64,000 bases of DNA from Polyangiaceae bacterium. GTDB lineage: Bacteria; Myxococcota_A; Polyangia; Polyangiales; Polyangiaceae. Numbering within the stretch: position 1 is the stretch's first letter; each line of letters begins with the position of its first letter. A program made the position numbers and the translations under genes. Shown in pieces: positions 35,527 through 44,028 of the stretch. The stretch lies in NCBI GenBank assembly GCA_947475525.1, contig CANJMI010000021.1, positions 39,361 through 103,360 of the forward strand, given 5' to 3'. The notes under the pieces are model-generated. The model ran no database searches, was not told where the DNA came from, and saw nothing but the letters and a program-made list of their open reading frames with translations.

Positions 35527-37299
35527 CTACTCGATATCGCCGGAGAGGTCGTCTCCCAGCAGCGTCGCTCCGTCGTTTGGATCGGGCTTCTTCGCGCCGT
35601 CTTCGAGCTTCGGGCTCGCGCTCGGGCTCCCGCTCGGCTCCGGTGAAGGCGCCTTGGCGTCACCCGCCGAAGGCGCTTCGGACTCGTGGCCTGCCGAAGC
35701 TCCACCGGCGTGCCCCGATTCCACGGGTGTGGCTTCCGGTTCGGGTGGCTCCGGCAGCGCGATGCCTTCCAGCGCTTTGTCGTAGGCTTCTTTCTGGGCC
35801 GCAAAAGGGCCGCGTTCGGTCCCGGGAAGGAGCTGCAACGAGTCGAGTTTCAGCTCGAGAGCGTCGAAGAACCGGCCGTCGCGTTTCGCGCTGAAGTGAA
35901 GGTGCGGCCCCGTCGAACGGCCTGTCGAGCCGACGTAGCCGAGGAGCTGGCGCGTGCCGATCGGATCACCGATTTTGATGCCATCGGCAAACCGCGAGAG
36001 GTGCGCGTAGCCTGTCCCTACACCGTTCGCGTGCTCGATGAGGACGAGGTTTCCGCTTGGTCCTTGAAGCCCAATCCAGGTAACTTTCCCGCGAAATGAC
36101 GCATAAACGGGCGTTCCACTCGGCGCGCCGAAGTCGGTTCCGTTGTGCGGCATCACGGTGTGCAGCACCGGGTGGAGCCGCTTCGGATTGAAGTGCGATG
36201 TGACGGGCGCCCCCGGAACCGGCGAGCGCCAACCGGCATTGGACGAGTGGCGCCCCTTGTCGTCGACGTAGCTCTTCACGCTTTCGCCTTCGAACCAATA
36301 CGCGCGGAGCGGTGCCTTCGATGGATCCGCTGGTCGGTACTCGACAGCCTTGACGCGATCGTACCCAATGAAGCGGCCGAGCGCGGTCCTCTCGATGAGA
36401 ATCGCTTTGACCACGCCTCCTTCTTGGAACGCCTCGGTGCTGGTCTGGCCGTTGAATGCCTCGTTCAGCACCTTCGTGAGGCCGGCCTCGAGTCCGACAG
36501 CTTCGTAGCTCTTCGCGAAGTTTTTCCCGATGTAGAACGCCGTCGCGAACTCTTCGTCCTTCACTTGCATGTCGAGGCGTTTTGCTTCGAGGTAGCCTTG
36601 GTCGTTCCCTCTCGCTTGGTAGATCTCGGTTGGTCCGACGACGTACTCGAAGCCAACGACTTTTTTCGTGCCCCGTTCGAGCGCGACCACGAAGCGGTCC
36701 TTCTTCTTCGGATGGTCGAACTTGAACACGCCGTCCATCGCCTTCAAGATTCGGTAGACCTGGTCTTTGGGGACGTGTTCCTCGTCGAGCGCGGCCGATA
36801 GCGAGCGGCGCTGCATGTCGCCTTTGAGCAGCTGGTGGGTGGCCTTGAGGTCGTCGACCCTCCACGGTTGCGGCAACTCCTGGCGCACCCGCTTCAGTGA
36901 TGCGCGTTTCGATGGCTGGGGAGCCTCGGGCGCGTTCTCCTCGGGCTCGGCCGAAGGGACGGTCACCATCTTGCCACGTTGATCCTTGACCGGAAAAACC
37001 TGGATCAGCAGCGCGAAGACCGAAGCCACGGTGGCGAGTCCGAACACGCCGCCGAACACCGCGGTCATGCGCGGCGACACCGCGCGCGCAGTTGCAGTGC
37101 GACCGAGGACGGGTGAGTCGTCGCGTCCGAACGTGCCGGATTGGGGGAGCGGAGGCATGCTCGGCGCGACCTCCACCAAACTCGTCGGTGGTTCGCTGTC
37201 CGCTCGTACGCGGTTGTCCTCGTCGAACTCGGCGAGCGGCTCGGGACTCCCGTCGGACACGTCGCGGGCGTAGCAGCGTCGAGGATCGACGGCAACCAC
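35527..37299 (-). CDS. M23-family metallopeptidase (peptidoglycan endopeptidase), membrane-anchored
   Basis: 590 residues from GTG 37299 (an in-frame GTG at 37260 is possible). A cytoplasmic N-terminus of about 75 residues precedes a single membrane helix (MTAVFGGVFGLATVASVFALL). An extracytoplasmic region leads to the LytM/M23 domain with zinc ligands in HNGTDFGAPSGTPVYAS (His, Asp) and GPHLHFS (HxH). The C-terminal ~80 residues are Pro/Glu/Ser-rich. The family cuts cross-links in peptidoglycan or regulates amidases. All catalytic motifs are intact. The gene is convergent with the histidine kinase and divergent from the Lon-like protease. Confidence 0.9.
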   Translation of the reverse strand: MVAVDPRRCYARDVSDGSPEPLAEFDEDNRVRADSEPPTSLVEVAPSMPPLPQSGTFGRDDSPVLGRTATARAVSPRMTAVFGGVFGLATVASVFALLIQVFPVKDQRGKMVTVPSAEPEENAPEAPQPSKRASLKRVRQELPQPWRVDDLKATHQLLKGDMQRRSLSAALDEEHVPKDQVYRILKAMDGVFKFDHPKKKDRFVVALERGTKKVVGFEYVVGPTEIYQARGNDQGYLEAKRLDMQVKDEEFATAFYIGKNFAKSYEAVGLEAGLTKVLNEAFNGQTSTEAFQEGGVVKAILIERTALGRFIGYDRVKAVEYRPADPSKAPLRAYWFEGESVKSYVDDKGRHSSNAGWRSPVPGAPVTSHFNPKRLHPVLHTVMPHNGTDFGAPSGTPVYASFRGKVTWIGLQGPSGNLVLIEHANGVGTGYAHLSRFADGIKIGDPIGTRQLLGYVGSTGRSTGPHLHFSAKRDGRFFDALELKLDSLQLLPGTERGPFAAQKEAYDKALEGIALPEPPEPEATPVESGHAGGASAGHESEAPSAGDAKAPSPEPSGSPSASPKLEDGAKKPDPNDGATLLGDDLSGDIE

Positions 37300-37478
37300 G
37301 CGGGAAGGAGGTTCGAAGCCGCATTCGCGGCGGGATTCAACACAGCACTCGCGGCAGCATTCGCGGCACGCTCGTCACGAGAAGGAAGCCTACTCAAACG
37401 CTTGAGGCCCGTGCCCGCCCTGACGCCAGTGTCCGTTATTCGTACGCTCCGCGCCATCCGAGCTACGCTTTCTGCGAC

Positions 37479-39788
37479 ATGGCCGTACGTAGGCTTACGC
37501 CCGAACAATGCCGTCTGGTGATCGCGCCGGAATCGCTGAACATGCGAACCACCGACGACGTGGCTCCCCTGACGGGCATCGCCTCGCAACAACGTGCGCT
37601 GCGCGCCCTCGAGTTCGGTCTCGACATTCGCCAGCCGCGCTTCCACGTGGTCGCGGTCGGTGATTCGGGTGGCGGGCGTACGTTCAGTGCGCGAGCCGTC
37701 GCCCAGCGGATCGCGGCGACCCGTCCGACCCCCGATGACGTCTTGCTCCTCCCGAATCCGGCGAAGCCGAGCCAGCCTACGGTGCTGACGTTGCCGGCGG
37801 GGGAGGGTGGCCCGTTTGCCGATGCGATGGAGGAGCTCCACGAGTCGCTCGTCGAGGTGCTTCGACACGTGCCGGAAGGCGAGCGGTTCAAGCACGCGCG
37901 TTCGCGACTCGAGCGCCGCGCCCGTGAACGAGATGCGGAACTCGAGAGCGCTCTGCACGAAGTGGGTGAGGCGCTAGGGCTGGACCTCGTCCGCGAAGAA
38001 GACGAGGTAAAAGTCACTGCGAAAGAGGGCGAGGAGCCGTCGAGCGAGTCCCTGCTTGCCATCGGCAACGCGGTCGAAGAGTTCGAAGAGCAGCTGGTTG
38101 AAATCCAGGAAGAGGTCGAACGAGAGCTGCGCGCCGAGCTGAAACGCCTGATGCTCGAGGCCGTCCGTGCGCGCTTTGTGCCGATGCTCGATCGCTATGC
38201 GGCACGGGTCGACATCCATGCGTTTCTCACCGAGGTCGAGAAGGTCGTCGGACGCGAAATTCGCGCGATCATCGACGACACGCATCCCGAAGACGCTCCG
38301 ACACTCGCCCGTGGGACCGTGGTTCCGACCTTGCTTACGCAGCACGAGCCGGGGAGCGGGGCGCCCGTCGTCGAGGTCGCGTACCCGACGTTGACGGCCC
38401 TCTTCGGTCGAGCCCACGTGCCTCCGGATTCCTCGTTTCCGCCAGAGCCTGGCTTCGCTGTCGCGGGTGCGCTTCACCGCGCGAACGGCGGGTTTCTCAT
38501 CCTGCCGGCGTCGACCTTGCTGAAGAACGTGCCGGTGTACGAGCAGCTGAAGGCGTGTCTGCTCGCCGGTAAATTCATCGTTCCCGAGCACGACCCGACG
38601 TACTTCCGTGGCACGGTCGAGGAACTGCTCTTCCCGCAGATTCCGCTCGACGTGAAGGTGATCCTCGTGGCGAGCCCGGCGCTCTACCAGGAGTTGCACG
38701 AGCTCGACCCTGAGTTCTCCCAGCTCTTCAAGGTACAGGCGCGCTTCGAGCATCAGATCACCGTGGCTCAAGCCATCGTGACCTATCCGGCCTTCCTCGC
38801 CGCGTTCCTGCGCGACCGCGGCTTGCCACCGATGACGGCGGCGGCTGTCTCGGAGCTGCTCGCGTACGGTTGCCGTCTGAACGAGAGCCAGTCGAAAGTC
38901 TCCGCGCAAATTGGTCTCGTCGCCGAAGTCGCGAGCGAGGCGGCGTACTGCGCAAGGCGAGCCGGACTCGACATCATCGATGCGCCTCTCGTGAAGGAGG
39001 CGCTCGAGGCCGCGCACTGGCGGGGGCGGTACTTCCAGGACGAGATCCACCGTCTTTTGTCTGACGGAACGATCCGAATCGAGATCGAAGGCGCGCGCGT
39101 GGGCCAAGTGAACGCGATCAGCGTCATGAGCGACGGTCCGTTGTCATTCGGCAAACCGTGCCGCGTCACGGCGGTGACCTACCCTGGCATCGAGGGGCCG
39201 ATCAACATCGCTCGCGAAGTCGAGATGAGCGGGCCTATCCACTCGAAGGGCGTCCTCATTTTAAAGGGTTTTCTCGCGGCGCGCTTTGCTCAGCGGCGTC
39301 CGCTGATGTTCGGGGCCTCGCTCGTGTTCGAGCAGACCTACGAAGCCATCGACGGCGACAGTGCCTCGACCACCGAACTCTACGCGCTCCTCTCGTCGCT
39401 CTCCGAGGTGCCGATCCGGCAGCGCTACGCTGTGACCGGCTCCGTCGATCAGCACGGGGCGGTTCAGCCCGTCGGTGCCATCAATGAGAAAATCGAATCG
39501 TTTTTCGACGTGTGCTCTGCCAAGGGTGGGCTAAACGGCGAGCAGGGAGTCCTCATCCCGTCGCGCAACAGCGAAGGCCTGATGCTGCGGGAGGATGTCG
39601 TTTCGGCGGTGCGCCAAGGAACGTTCCACATTTATGCGGTCGACACCGTAGACGATGGCATCGAGCTGCTCACGGGTGTGCCGGCGGGCAGTCCAGACGC
39701 GCAGGGGCACTATCCGCCGAAGTCTATTTATGGCCGCGTCGATGCTCGCTTGAAAGCCTTCCGAAGCGTGCTCCGCGGCTACCGCTGA
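37479..39788 (+). CDS. Lon-related protease (LonB/YcbZ-like) with altered Walker A
   Basis: 769 residues from ATG 37479. The C-terminal protease domain has the Ser/Lys dyad: Ser628 in DGDSAS and Lys671 in GAINEKIESFF, 43 residues apart as in E. coli Lon. The N-terminal AAA-like region reads GDSGGGRTFS at 61-70, where the Walker A Lys is replaced by Arg67. A long coiled helical insertion (about residues 120-240) is followed by a region with HRANGGFLILPA and VPEHDPTYFRGTVEELLFPQIPLDVKVILVA-type AAA features. YcbZ-like proteins are Lon relatives of poorly known role. ATP dependence is doubtful here. Confidence 0.85.
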   Translation: MAVRRLTPEQCRLVIAPESLNMRTTDDVAPLTGIASQQRALRALEFGLDIRQPRFHVVAVGDSGGGRTFSARAVAQRIAATRPTPDDVLLLPNPAKPSQPTVLTLPAGEGGPFADAMEELHESLVEVLRHVPEGERFKHARSRLERRARERDAELESALHEVGEALGLDLVREEDEVKVTAKEGEEPSSESLLAIGNAVEEFEEQLVEIQEEVERELRAELKRLMLEAVRARFVPMLDRYAARVDIHAFLTEVEKVVGREIRAIIDDTHPEDAPTLARGTVVPTLLTQHEPGSGAPVVEVAYPTLTALFGRAHVPPDSSFPPEPGFAVAGALHRANGGFLILPASTLLKNVPVYEQLKACLLAGKFIVPEHDPTYFRGTVEELLFPQIPLDVKVILVASPALYQELHELDPEFSQLFKVQARFEHQITVAQAIVTYPAFLAAFLRDRGLPPMTAAAVSELLAYGCRLNESQSKVSAQIGLVAEVASEAAYCARRAGLDIIDAPLVKEALEAAHWRGRYFQDEIHRLLSDGTIRIEIEGARVGQVNAISVMSDGPLSFGKPCRVTAVTYPGIEGPINIAREVEMSGPIHSKGVLILKGFLAARFAQRRPLMFGASLVFEQTYEAIDGDSASTTELYALLSSLSEVPIRQRYAVTGSVDQHGAVQPVGAINEKIESFFDVCSAKGGLNGEQGVLIPSRNSEGLMLREDVVSAVRQGTFHIYAVDTVDDGIELLTGVPAGSPDAQGHYPPKSIYGRVDARLKAFRSVLRGYR

Positions 39789-39857
39789 GGTGACGGTTCG
39801 GGCCGGGGGTGGCTCGGGTGTTGCCCGCCCGACCCTCGATGTAGAACACTGCGTGCA

Positions 39858-41432
39858 ATGAACTTGCGTGCGTTGGCTTGGGTGTCGTCTTTCGGTTGCG
39901 GACTGCTCGCATGCGCGCCTCCGCCGCTGCCCCCGAAGAAGGTCGAGCATAAGGTCGCCGACCCGATGATCGATCATGACAAGGGAGTCAACGTGGACGT
40001 CGCGCGGAAGCTCCTCGCGCGCGCCGAAGATGCGCTGAAGCAGAATGAAATTCCGTCCGTGAAGCGGCTCTGCGAGCAAGCGGAGCCGTTCGCAGACGAG
40101 TCCGTTCGTGAGGAAATTCGCAGCATTTTGCAGCGCGCAGACCAGCGCGTGGCGAAGGACCTCTCACCTCCGATCCTCGAACTCGCGAAGTCTGGTGAGT
40201 GCCAACAGGCCGCCGAACTCTCCCTCGCGATCGTGCTCGAACATCGCGGCACCACGGTGGCTCGGTTTCTCCGGGACGAAGTCTCGAAGCCGATCCTCAC
40301 GTGCCTCCTCGATGCGCTCGCCATCGACGTGTCCGTCGCGCGTGAGCTCTCCGAGGCCGGGGCTCTCAAGAAGGCGCTCAATGTCGTCGACTTCGAGCAC
40401 TGGGACTCGAAGCTCGACGAATCCATTGTCGGTTCGCTCGTTGTCGGCTTGCAGGGGCCGATTGCCGCGCGCAACTGGAGTAAGGCTGGCGCGCAGCTCG
40501 ACGAGATGGTCGCTCGCAAAGAGGCCGGCCCGCGTGAGGTGGCGCGCGTGCTGAAAGTCATCCGAGCCGGTGTCACCGAAGATGTGCAAGCGAAGGCGGA
40601 GGCGGGGCTCGGCGTGAAAAGCGGCGCGCCCGGATTGCTCAAGACGATCGACGCGCTGATTGGGGCTGGCCGTTGGAGCGAGGCCGACCCGGTGCCCGAA
40701 GCGCTCGAGCAGCGTCATCGCGAGGCGGCTTTCTGGGCCACGTGCGCGGCTCAGGATTGTTCGTTCATCGCGCCTCGGCTCAATTGGTCTTACGGAACGC
40801 TCGAACCTCGCCCCGTGCTCGACGTGACCGGCACCGCCACCGAGCGGGTCAAGCACGCGCGCAAGGTATGGAAGCTGACCGATGGCCGCCCCCTCGTCTT
40901 GATTGCCGACCACGATCCAGGCGTACTCGTTGCGGGCGTCCAGGCGGGAACCGAACCCCGCGCGGTGGATGCGATCGCTGCTCGAATCCCCGTCGGCCTC
41001 GGTTGGGTGCCGGTCCAGAACCTCGCGGCGACCGACACCGCCGAGCGTCTACCACCGGGTGCGGCGCTCGCAGGCACCAGGGTCTGGGGGCCCCTCCGCG
41101 ATCGAGTGAAAGAGTGGGAGATCGGCGTCGTGCTCGACGCGACGGGTGACACGCTCTCGGTCGAGCGGGCCTCGGACGGCAAGACCGTGTCGGCACGCCG
41201 CAGCGACGTTCGCTTCGGGAGCGTTCGCGTCGGCATGAAGGTGCTCGCGTTGTGCGTGCACACGGTCAGGCTCGAGCCCGCGGTGATCGACGAAGTTGTG
41301 CCGACGTCGTCGGGTGAGCCTAGGCTGAAGCTCTCTTGTCTCGACGAGAAAGGCCAAAAAAACGGCGTTTCCCGCGAGATTTTGCTCGGCTCGGTCAGGT
41401 CACAGGCCGCATGGATCCCGTCAGGGTCCTAG
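39858..41432 (+). CDS. Hypothetical lipoprotein with helical repeats
   Basis: 524 residues. The signal sequence ends in a lipobox GLLAC (Cys19), so a lipid anchor is expected. Residues ~50-250 are helical (e.g. ARKLLARAEDALKQNEIPSVKRLCEQAE), resembling TPR-type packing, and the C-terminal ~200 residues are strand-rich with RPLVLIADHDPGVLVAG. No known family is recognised. It starts 69 bases after the Lon-like gene and ends where the 15-bp tandem repeat starts. Confidence 0.65.
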   Translation: MNLRALAWVSSFGCGLLACAPPPLPPKKVEHKVADPMIDHDKGVNVDVARKLLARAEDALKQNEIPSVKRLCEQAEPFADESVREEIRSILQRADQRVAKDLSPPILELAKSGECQQAAELSLAIVLEHRGTTVARFLRDEVSKPILTCLLDALAIDVSVARELSEAGALKKALNVVDFEHWDSKLDESIVGSLVVGLQGPIAARNWSKAGAQLDEMVARKEAGPREVARVLKVIRAGVTEDVQAKAEAGLGVKSGAPGLLKTIDALIGAGRWSEADPVPEALEQRHREAAFWATCAAQDCSFIAPRLNWSYGTLEPRPVLDVTGTATERVKHARKVWKLTDGRPLVLIADHDPGVLVAGVQAGTEPRAVDAIAARIPVGLGWVPVQNLAATDTAERLPPGAALAGTRVWGPLRDRVKEWEIGVVLDATGDTLSVERASDGKTVSARRSDVRFGSVRVGMKVLALCVHTVRLEPAVIDEVVPTSSGEPRLKLSCLDEKGQKNGVSREILLGSVRSQAAWIPSGS

Positions 41433-41505
41433 TTGCGAGAGGCCTAGCTGCGAGAGGCCTAGCTGCGAGAGGCCTAGCTGCGAGAGGCCTAGCTGCGAGA
41501 GGCTA
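41431..41505. repeat. 15-bp tandem repeat, five copies, between convergent stop codons
   Basis: Five units of agctgcgagaggcct (first with agt, last lacking one c) run without interruption. The array covers the whole interval between the stop of the lipoprotein gene (TAG at 41430-41432) and the stop of the HAD phosphatase gene (41503-41505 on the minus strand). Each unit contains the self-complementary AGGCCT, so neighbouring units can form hairpins on either strand. A bidirectional terminator or transcript-end stabiliser is possible. The spacing and absence of unique spacers exclude a CRISPR array. Confidence 0.9.
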
Positions 41506-42189
41506 GGCCGCCGCTCCGCCGAGGTCGATCACCGGCCAGTGGTACGCGTTCGCGAGCGCCTTCAGTCGTCGATCGGGATTCACCGCTACGGGGTATCCGA
41601 CGATCGACATCATCGGCACGTCGGAATAGCTATCCGAGAACGCGTAACACTCATCGAGATTGTACCCGCGAGCGCGCGCATGGTCCCGCACGAGCAGGGC
41701 CTTGTTCGGACCGGCGACCACCGGGCGGAGCAGTTTTCCCGTTGCCGATAAACCGTTGAACTCAAGCTTGTTGCCGATCACGCTCGTCGCGCCGAGGTAG
41801 CGGGCGAGGTGCTGGATAACCACCTCGAGCGCCCCGGAAATCAGGACCACCTCGTGCCCCTTGTCGAGGCACGTGCGGATCAAGTCGCGGGCGCCTGGAT
41901 ACAAGTTTGGCTTGAGTACGCGCTCGAACACGTCGTCCGCGAGGGTGACCAGGCGGTCCTCGCTCATCCCCTCGAACACGGAGAAGAGGACCTCGTTGAA
42001 AATGCGGCGGTCCTGCAATTCGCCCATGATCATCATCGGCGCCTTGAGGAGCGCTTTACCGAGCGAACGCGCCACGTGCAGCGGCGTTGGCTGATTGAGG
42101 AGGTAGTAAAGCGTGGGCGGGACGAGGTTCGTGGTGACGAGTGTGCCGTCGACGTCGAAATAGCTCGCAGGCATGAGGCCCCGGGACAT
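41503..42189 (-). CDS. HAD-superfamily phosphatase, subfamily IB
   Basis: 228 residues from ATG 42189 (ATG 42174 is an alternative). Motif I is YFDVDGTLVTTN, motif II is VLISGA, and motifs III/IV occur as NKALLVRDHA and AFSDSYSDVPMMSIVG. A helical cap follows motif I (LLNQPTPLHVARSLGKALLKAP). Subfamily IB includes phosphoserine phosphatase (SerB) and CicA-like proteins. The conserved FDVDGTL and DSYSD motifs are intact. The physiological substrate is not evident. The gene diverges from the LarA-like gene across 136 bases. Confidence 0.85.
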   Translation of the reverse strand: MSRGLMPASYFDVDGTLVTTNLVPPTLYYLLNQPTPLHVARSLGKALLKAPMMIMGELQDRRIFNEVLFSVFEGMSEDRLVTLADDVFERVLKPNLYPGARDLIRTCLDKGHEVVLISGALEVVIQHLARYLGATSVIGNKLEFNGLSATGKLLRPVVAGPNKALLVRDHARARGYNLDECYAFSDSYSDVPMMSIVGYPVAVNPDRRLKALANAYHWPVIDLGGAAA

Positions 42190-42325
42190 GGCGCAGGGCC
42201 TGCCTCGAGTCAAGCGCGCCCGCCGAGGCCTAGGCCTAAGCGTGGGGACGCGGGTCGCGTAATGAATTACGCAGCCAGCACGCCTTGACTCTCTCGGAGG
42301 CCTGCGCGAAAAGACCCGCCCCGTC

Positions 42326-43960
42326 GTGAGCCATCCTTGCCTTGTCACCCTCGATTCGCGTAGCCAACCGCGCACCCTCTTTTCCGGTGATCGACTGGTT
42401 GAGGTCGATCTTCCAACCGGTACGCGCGTGCTTTATTCGAAGCCGCCCATCGAGCCGCTGAAAGATCCCGACGCGGCCATTCGCTACGCGATTCACCACC
42501 CGGAGAACAGCGAGCCGCTCTACGCGCTGCTCCGCCCGGGCATGAAGGTGTGCATCGCGATCGACGACATCTCGTTGCCGCTGCCACCGATGCGCCGCCC
42601 CGATGTTCGCGAGCGCGTTCTCACCATCGTGCTCGCCTTGCTGGCCGACTACGCCGTCGACGACATCGAAATCATCATCGCCACGAGCGTCCACCGCCGC
42701 ATGAAGGGCTTCGAAGTGCGGCACGTCGTCGGCGATCGGATCTTCGACAAATTCTGGCCCGACAAGCTTTACAACCACGACGCCGAGGACAAAGACAACA
42801 TGGTCTTTCTCGGCACCACGGAGCTCGGCGAGGAAGTTGAAATCAACCGCCGCGCCGTCGAGAGCGACCTCGTCATCTACGTGAACTTGAACCTCGTCCC
42901 GATGGACGGCGGTCATAAGTCCGTAGCGGTTGGCTTGTGCGGCTACCGCAGCCTGCGAGCGCACCACAATCCGCGCACGATGCGGGATTGCTACTCGTAC
43001 ATGGACCCGGACACGTCCGCGCTCGCGCGCAGCGTCGATCGAATGGGCAAGCTCGTGAACGAGAAGATCAAGGTCTTCACGATCGAGACCGTGGTCAATA
43101 ACCGCATGTTTGACCGGCCGCTCGAGTTCTTAGCCAAAAACGAGGATGACCTCTCGGCAGCCGAGCGAACGGCGCTCCGCGTATTGCGCTTCACGCTCGA
43201 CAAGGTGCCTCAGCCTGCGCGCCAGGCCATTTTTCAGCGCGTCCCGTCGCCGTACGGCCTCATTGGGGTGACCGCGGGCGAGACCGTCGCGGTTCACAAG
43301 AAGACGCTCCACAAAAACTACGAGCAGTACTGCGTTCCCGTCGAGGGGCAGGCGGACATCCTGATCACGGGGATCCCCTATATTTCGCCGTACAACGTGA
43401 ACAGTTTCCTGAACCCGCTCCTCGTGCAGGTGATGGCGCTGGGCTACATGTTCAACTTGTACAAGGGCGCTCCGATGGTCAAGCGCGGCGGCACGATGAT
43501 CGTGCTCCACCCGTGCACCGATCTGTTCGACAACGATCACCACGCGCCATACATCGAGTTCGTCCATCGCCTCTTGCCCGAGACGCGTGACGCGATGGAG
43601 CTTCATCGCCGCTACGAGCAGCAGTTCGCGAACAACGCGGCGTACATCGAGATGTACCGTAAGGGGAACGCGTACCACCCCACGCACCCGTTCTTCATGT
43701 GGTACTGGGGCGAGGCCGGTCGCCAGCACGTCGGTCGCGTGATCGTCGTAGGGTCCGACAACGAGTACATCCCGAAGCTTCTCGGTTGGGAGACGGCCCG
43801 GACGATGGCCGAAGCGCTCCGCATGGCCAAGCTCACCGCGCCGCCGAACCCGGACCTGCTGTGCCTGCACTTGCCGCCGATCGCGATGGCCGACGTCTCC
43901 TTGCCCGACGTCTCCTTGCCCAACGAAAAGCTGAAGCCTCCGTCGAATCGTCGCTACTAG
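42326..43960 (+). CDS. LarA-like (DUF2088) protein
   Basis: 544 residues from GTG 42326. The LarA-type N-domain includes AIDDISLPLPPMRRPDVRERV and ATSVHRRM (His123), then NHD at 150-152 and VPMDGGHKSVAVGLCGYR with Lys, all places where LarA has pincer-cofactor or catalytic residues. LarA racemises lactate with a nickel-pincer cofactor, and relatives act on other 2-hydroxy acids. This protein is about 120 residues longer than LarA. No larB, larC or larE gene lies beside it, so cofactor supply would have to come from elsewhere. Near the end, VSLPDVSLPNEKL holds a duplicated ADVSLP-type segment. Confidence 0.65.
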   Translation: MSHPCLVTLDSRSQPRTLFSGDRLVEVDLPTGTRVLYSKPPIEPLKDPDAAIRYAIHHPENSEPLYALLRPGMKVCIAIDDISLPLPPMRRPDVRERVLTIVLALLADYAVDDIEIIIATSVHRRMKGFEVRHVVGDRIFDKFWPDKLYNHDAEDKDNMVFLGTTELGEEVEINRRAVESDLVIYVNLNLVPMDGGHKSVAVGLCGYRSLRAHHNPRTMRDCYSYMDPDTSALARSVDRMGKLVNEKIKVFTIETVVNNRMFDRPLEFLAKNEDDLSAAERTALRVLRFTLDKVPQPARQAIFQRVPSPYGLIGVTAGETVAVHKKTLHKNYEQYCVPVEGQADILITGIPYISPYNVNSFLNPLLVQVMALGYMFNLYKGAPMVKRGGTMIVLHPCTDLFDNDHHAPYIEFVHRLLPETRDAMELHRRYEQQFANNAAYIEMYRKGNAYHPTHPFFMWYWGEAGRQHVGRVIVVGSDNEYIPKLLGWETARTMAEALRMAKLTAPPNPDLLCLHLPPIAMADVSLPDVSLPNEKLKPPSNRRY

Positions 43961-44028
43961 CGCGGCGTTTGACCGTAGCCTGAGCATCCGCCTCGATGCT
44001 CCGACGTGTCGGGCCGAGTTAGGGCAAA

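Noticed and set aside
37092..37478. N-terminal extension of the Lon-like protein back to 37092
   Set aside because: The extra ~129 residues are Arg-rich, overlap the divergent M23 gene and do not resemble the family. ATG 37479 gives the expected start.
41431..41505. Short direct repeats considered as a CRISPR or an attachment site
   Set aside because: Repeat length is 15 bases with no spacers, and there is no integrase or cas gene at this place.
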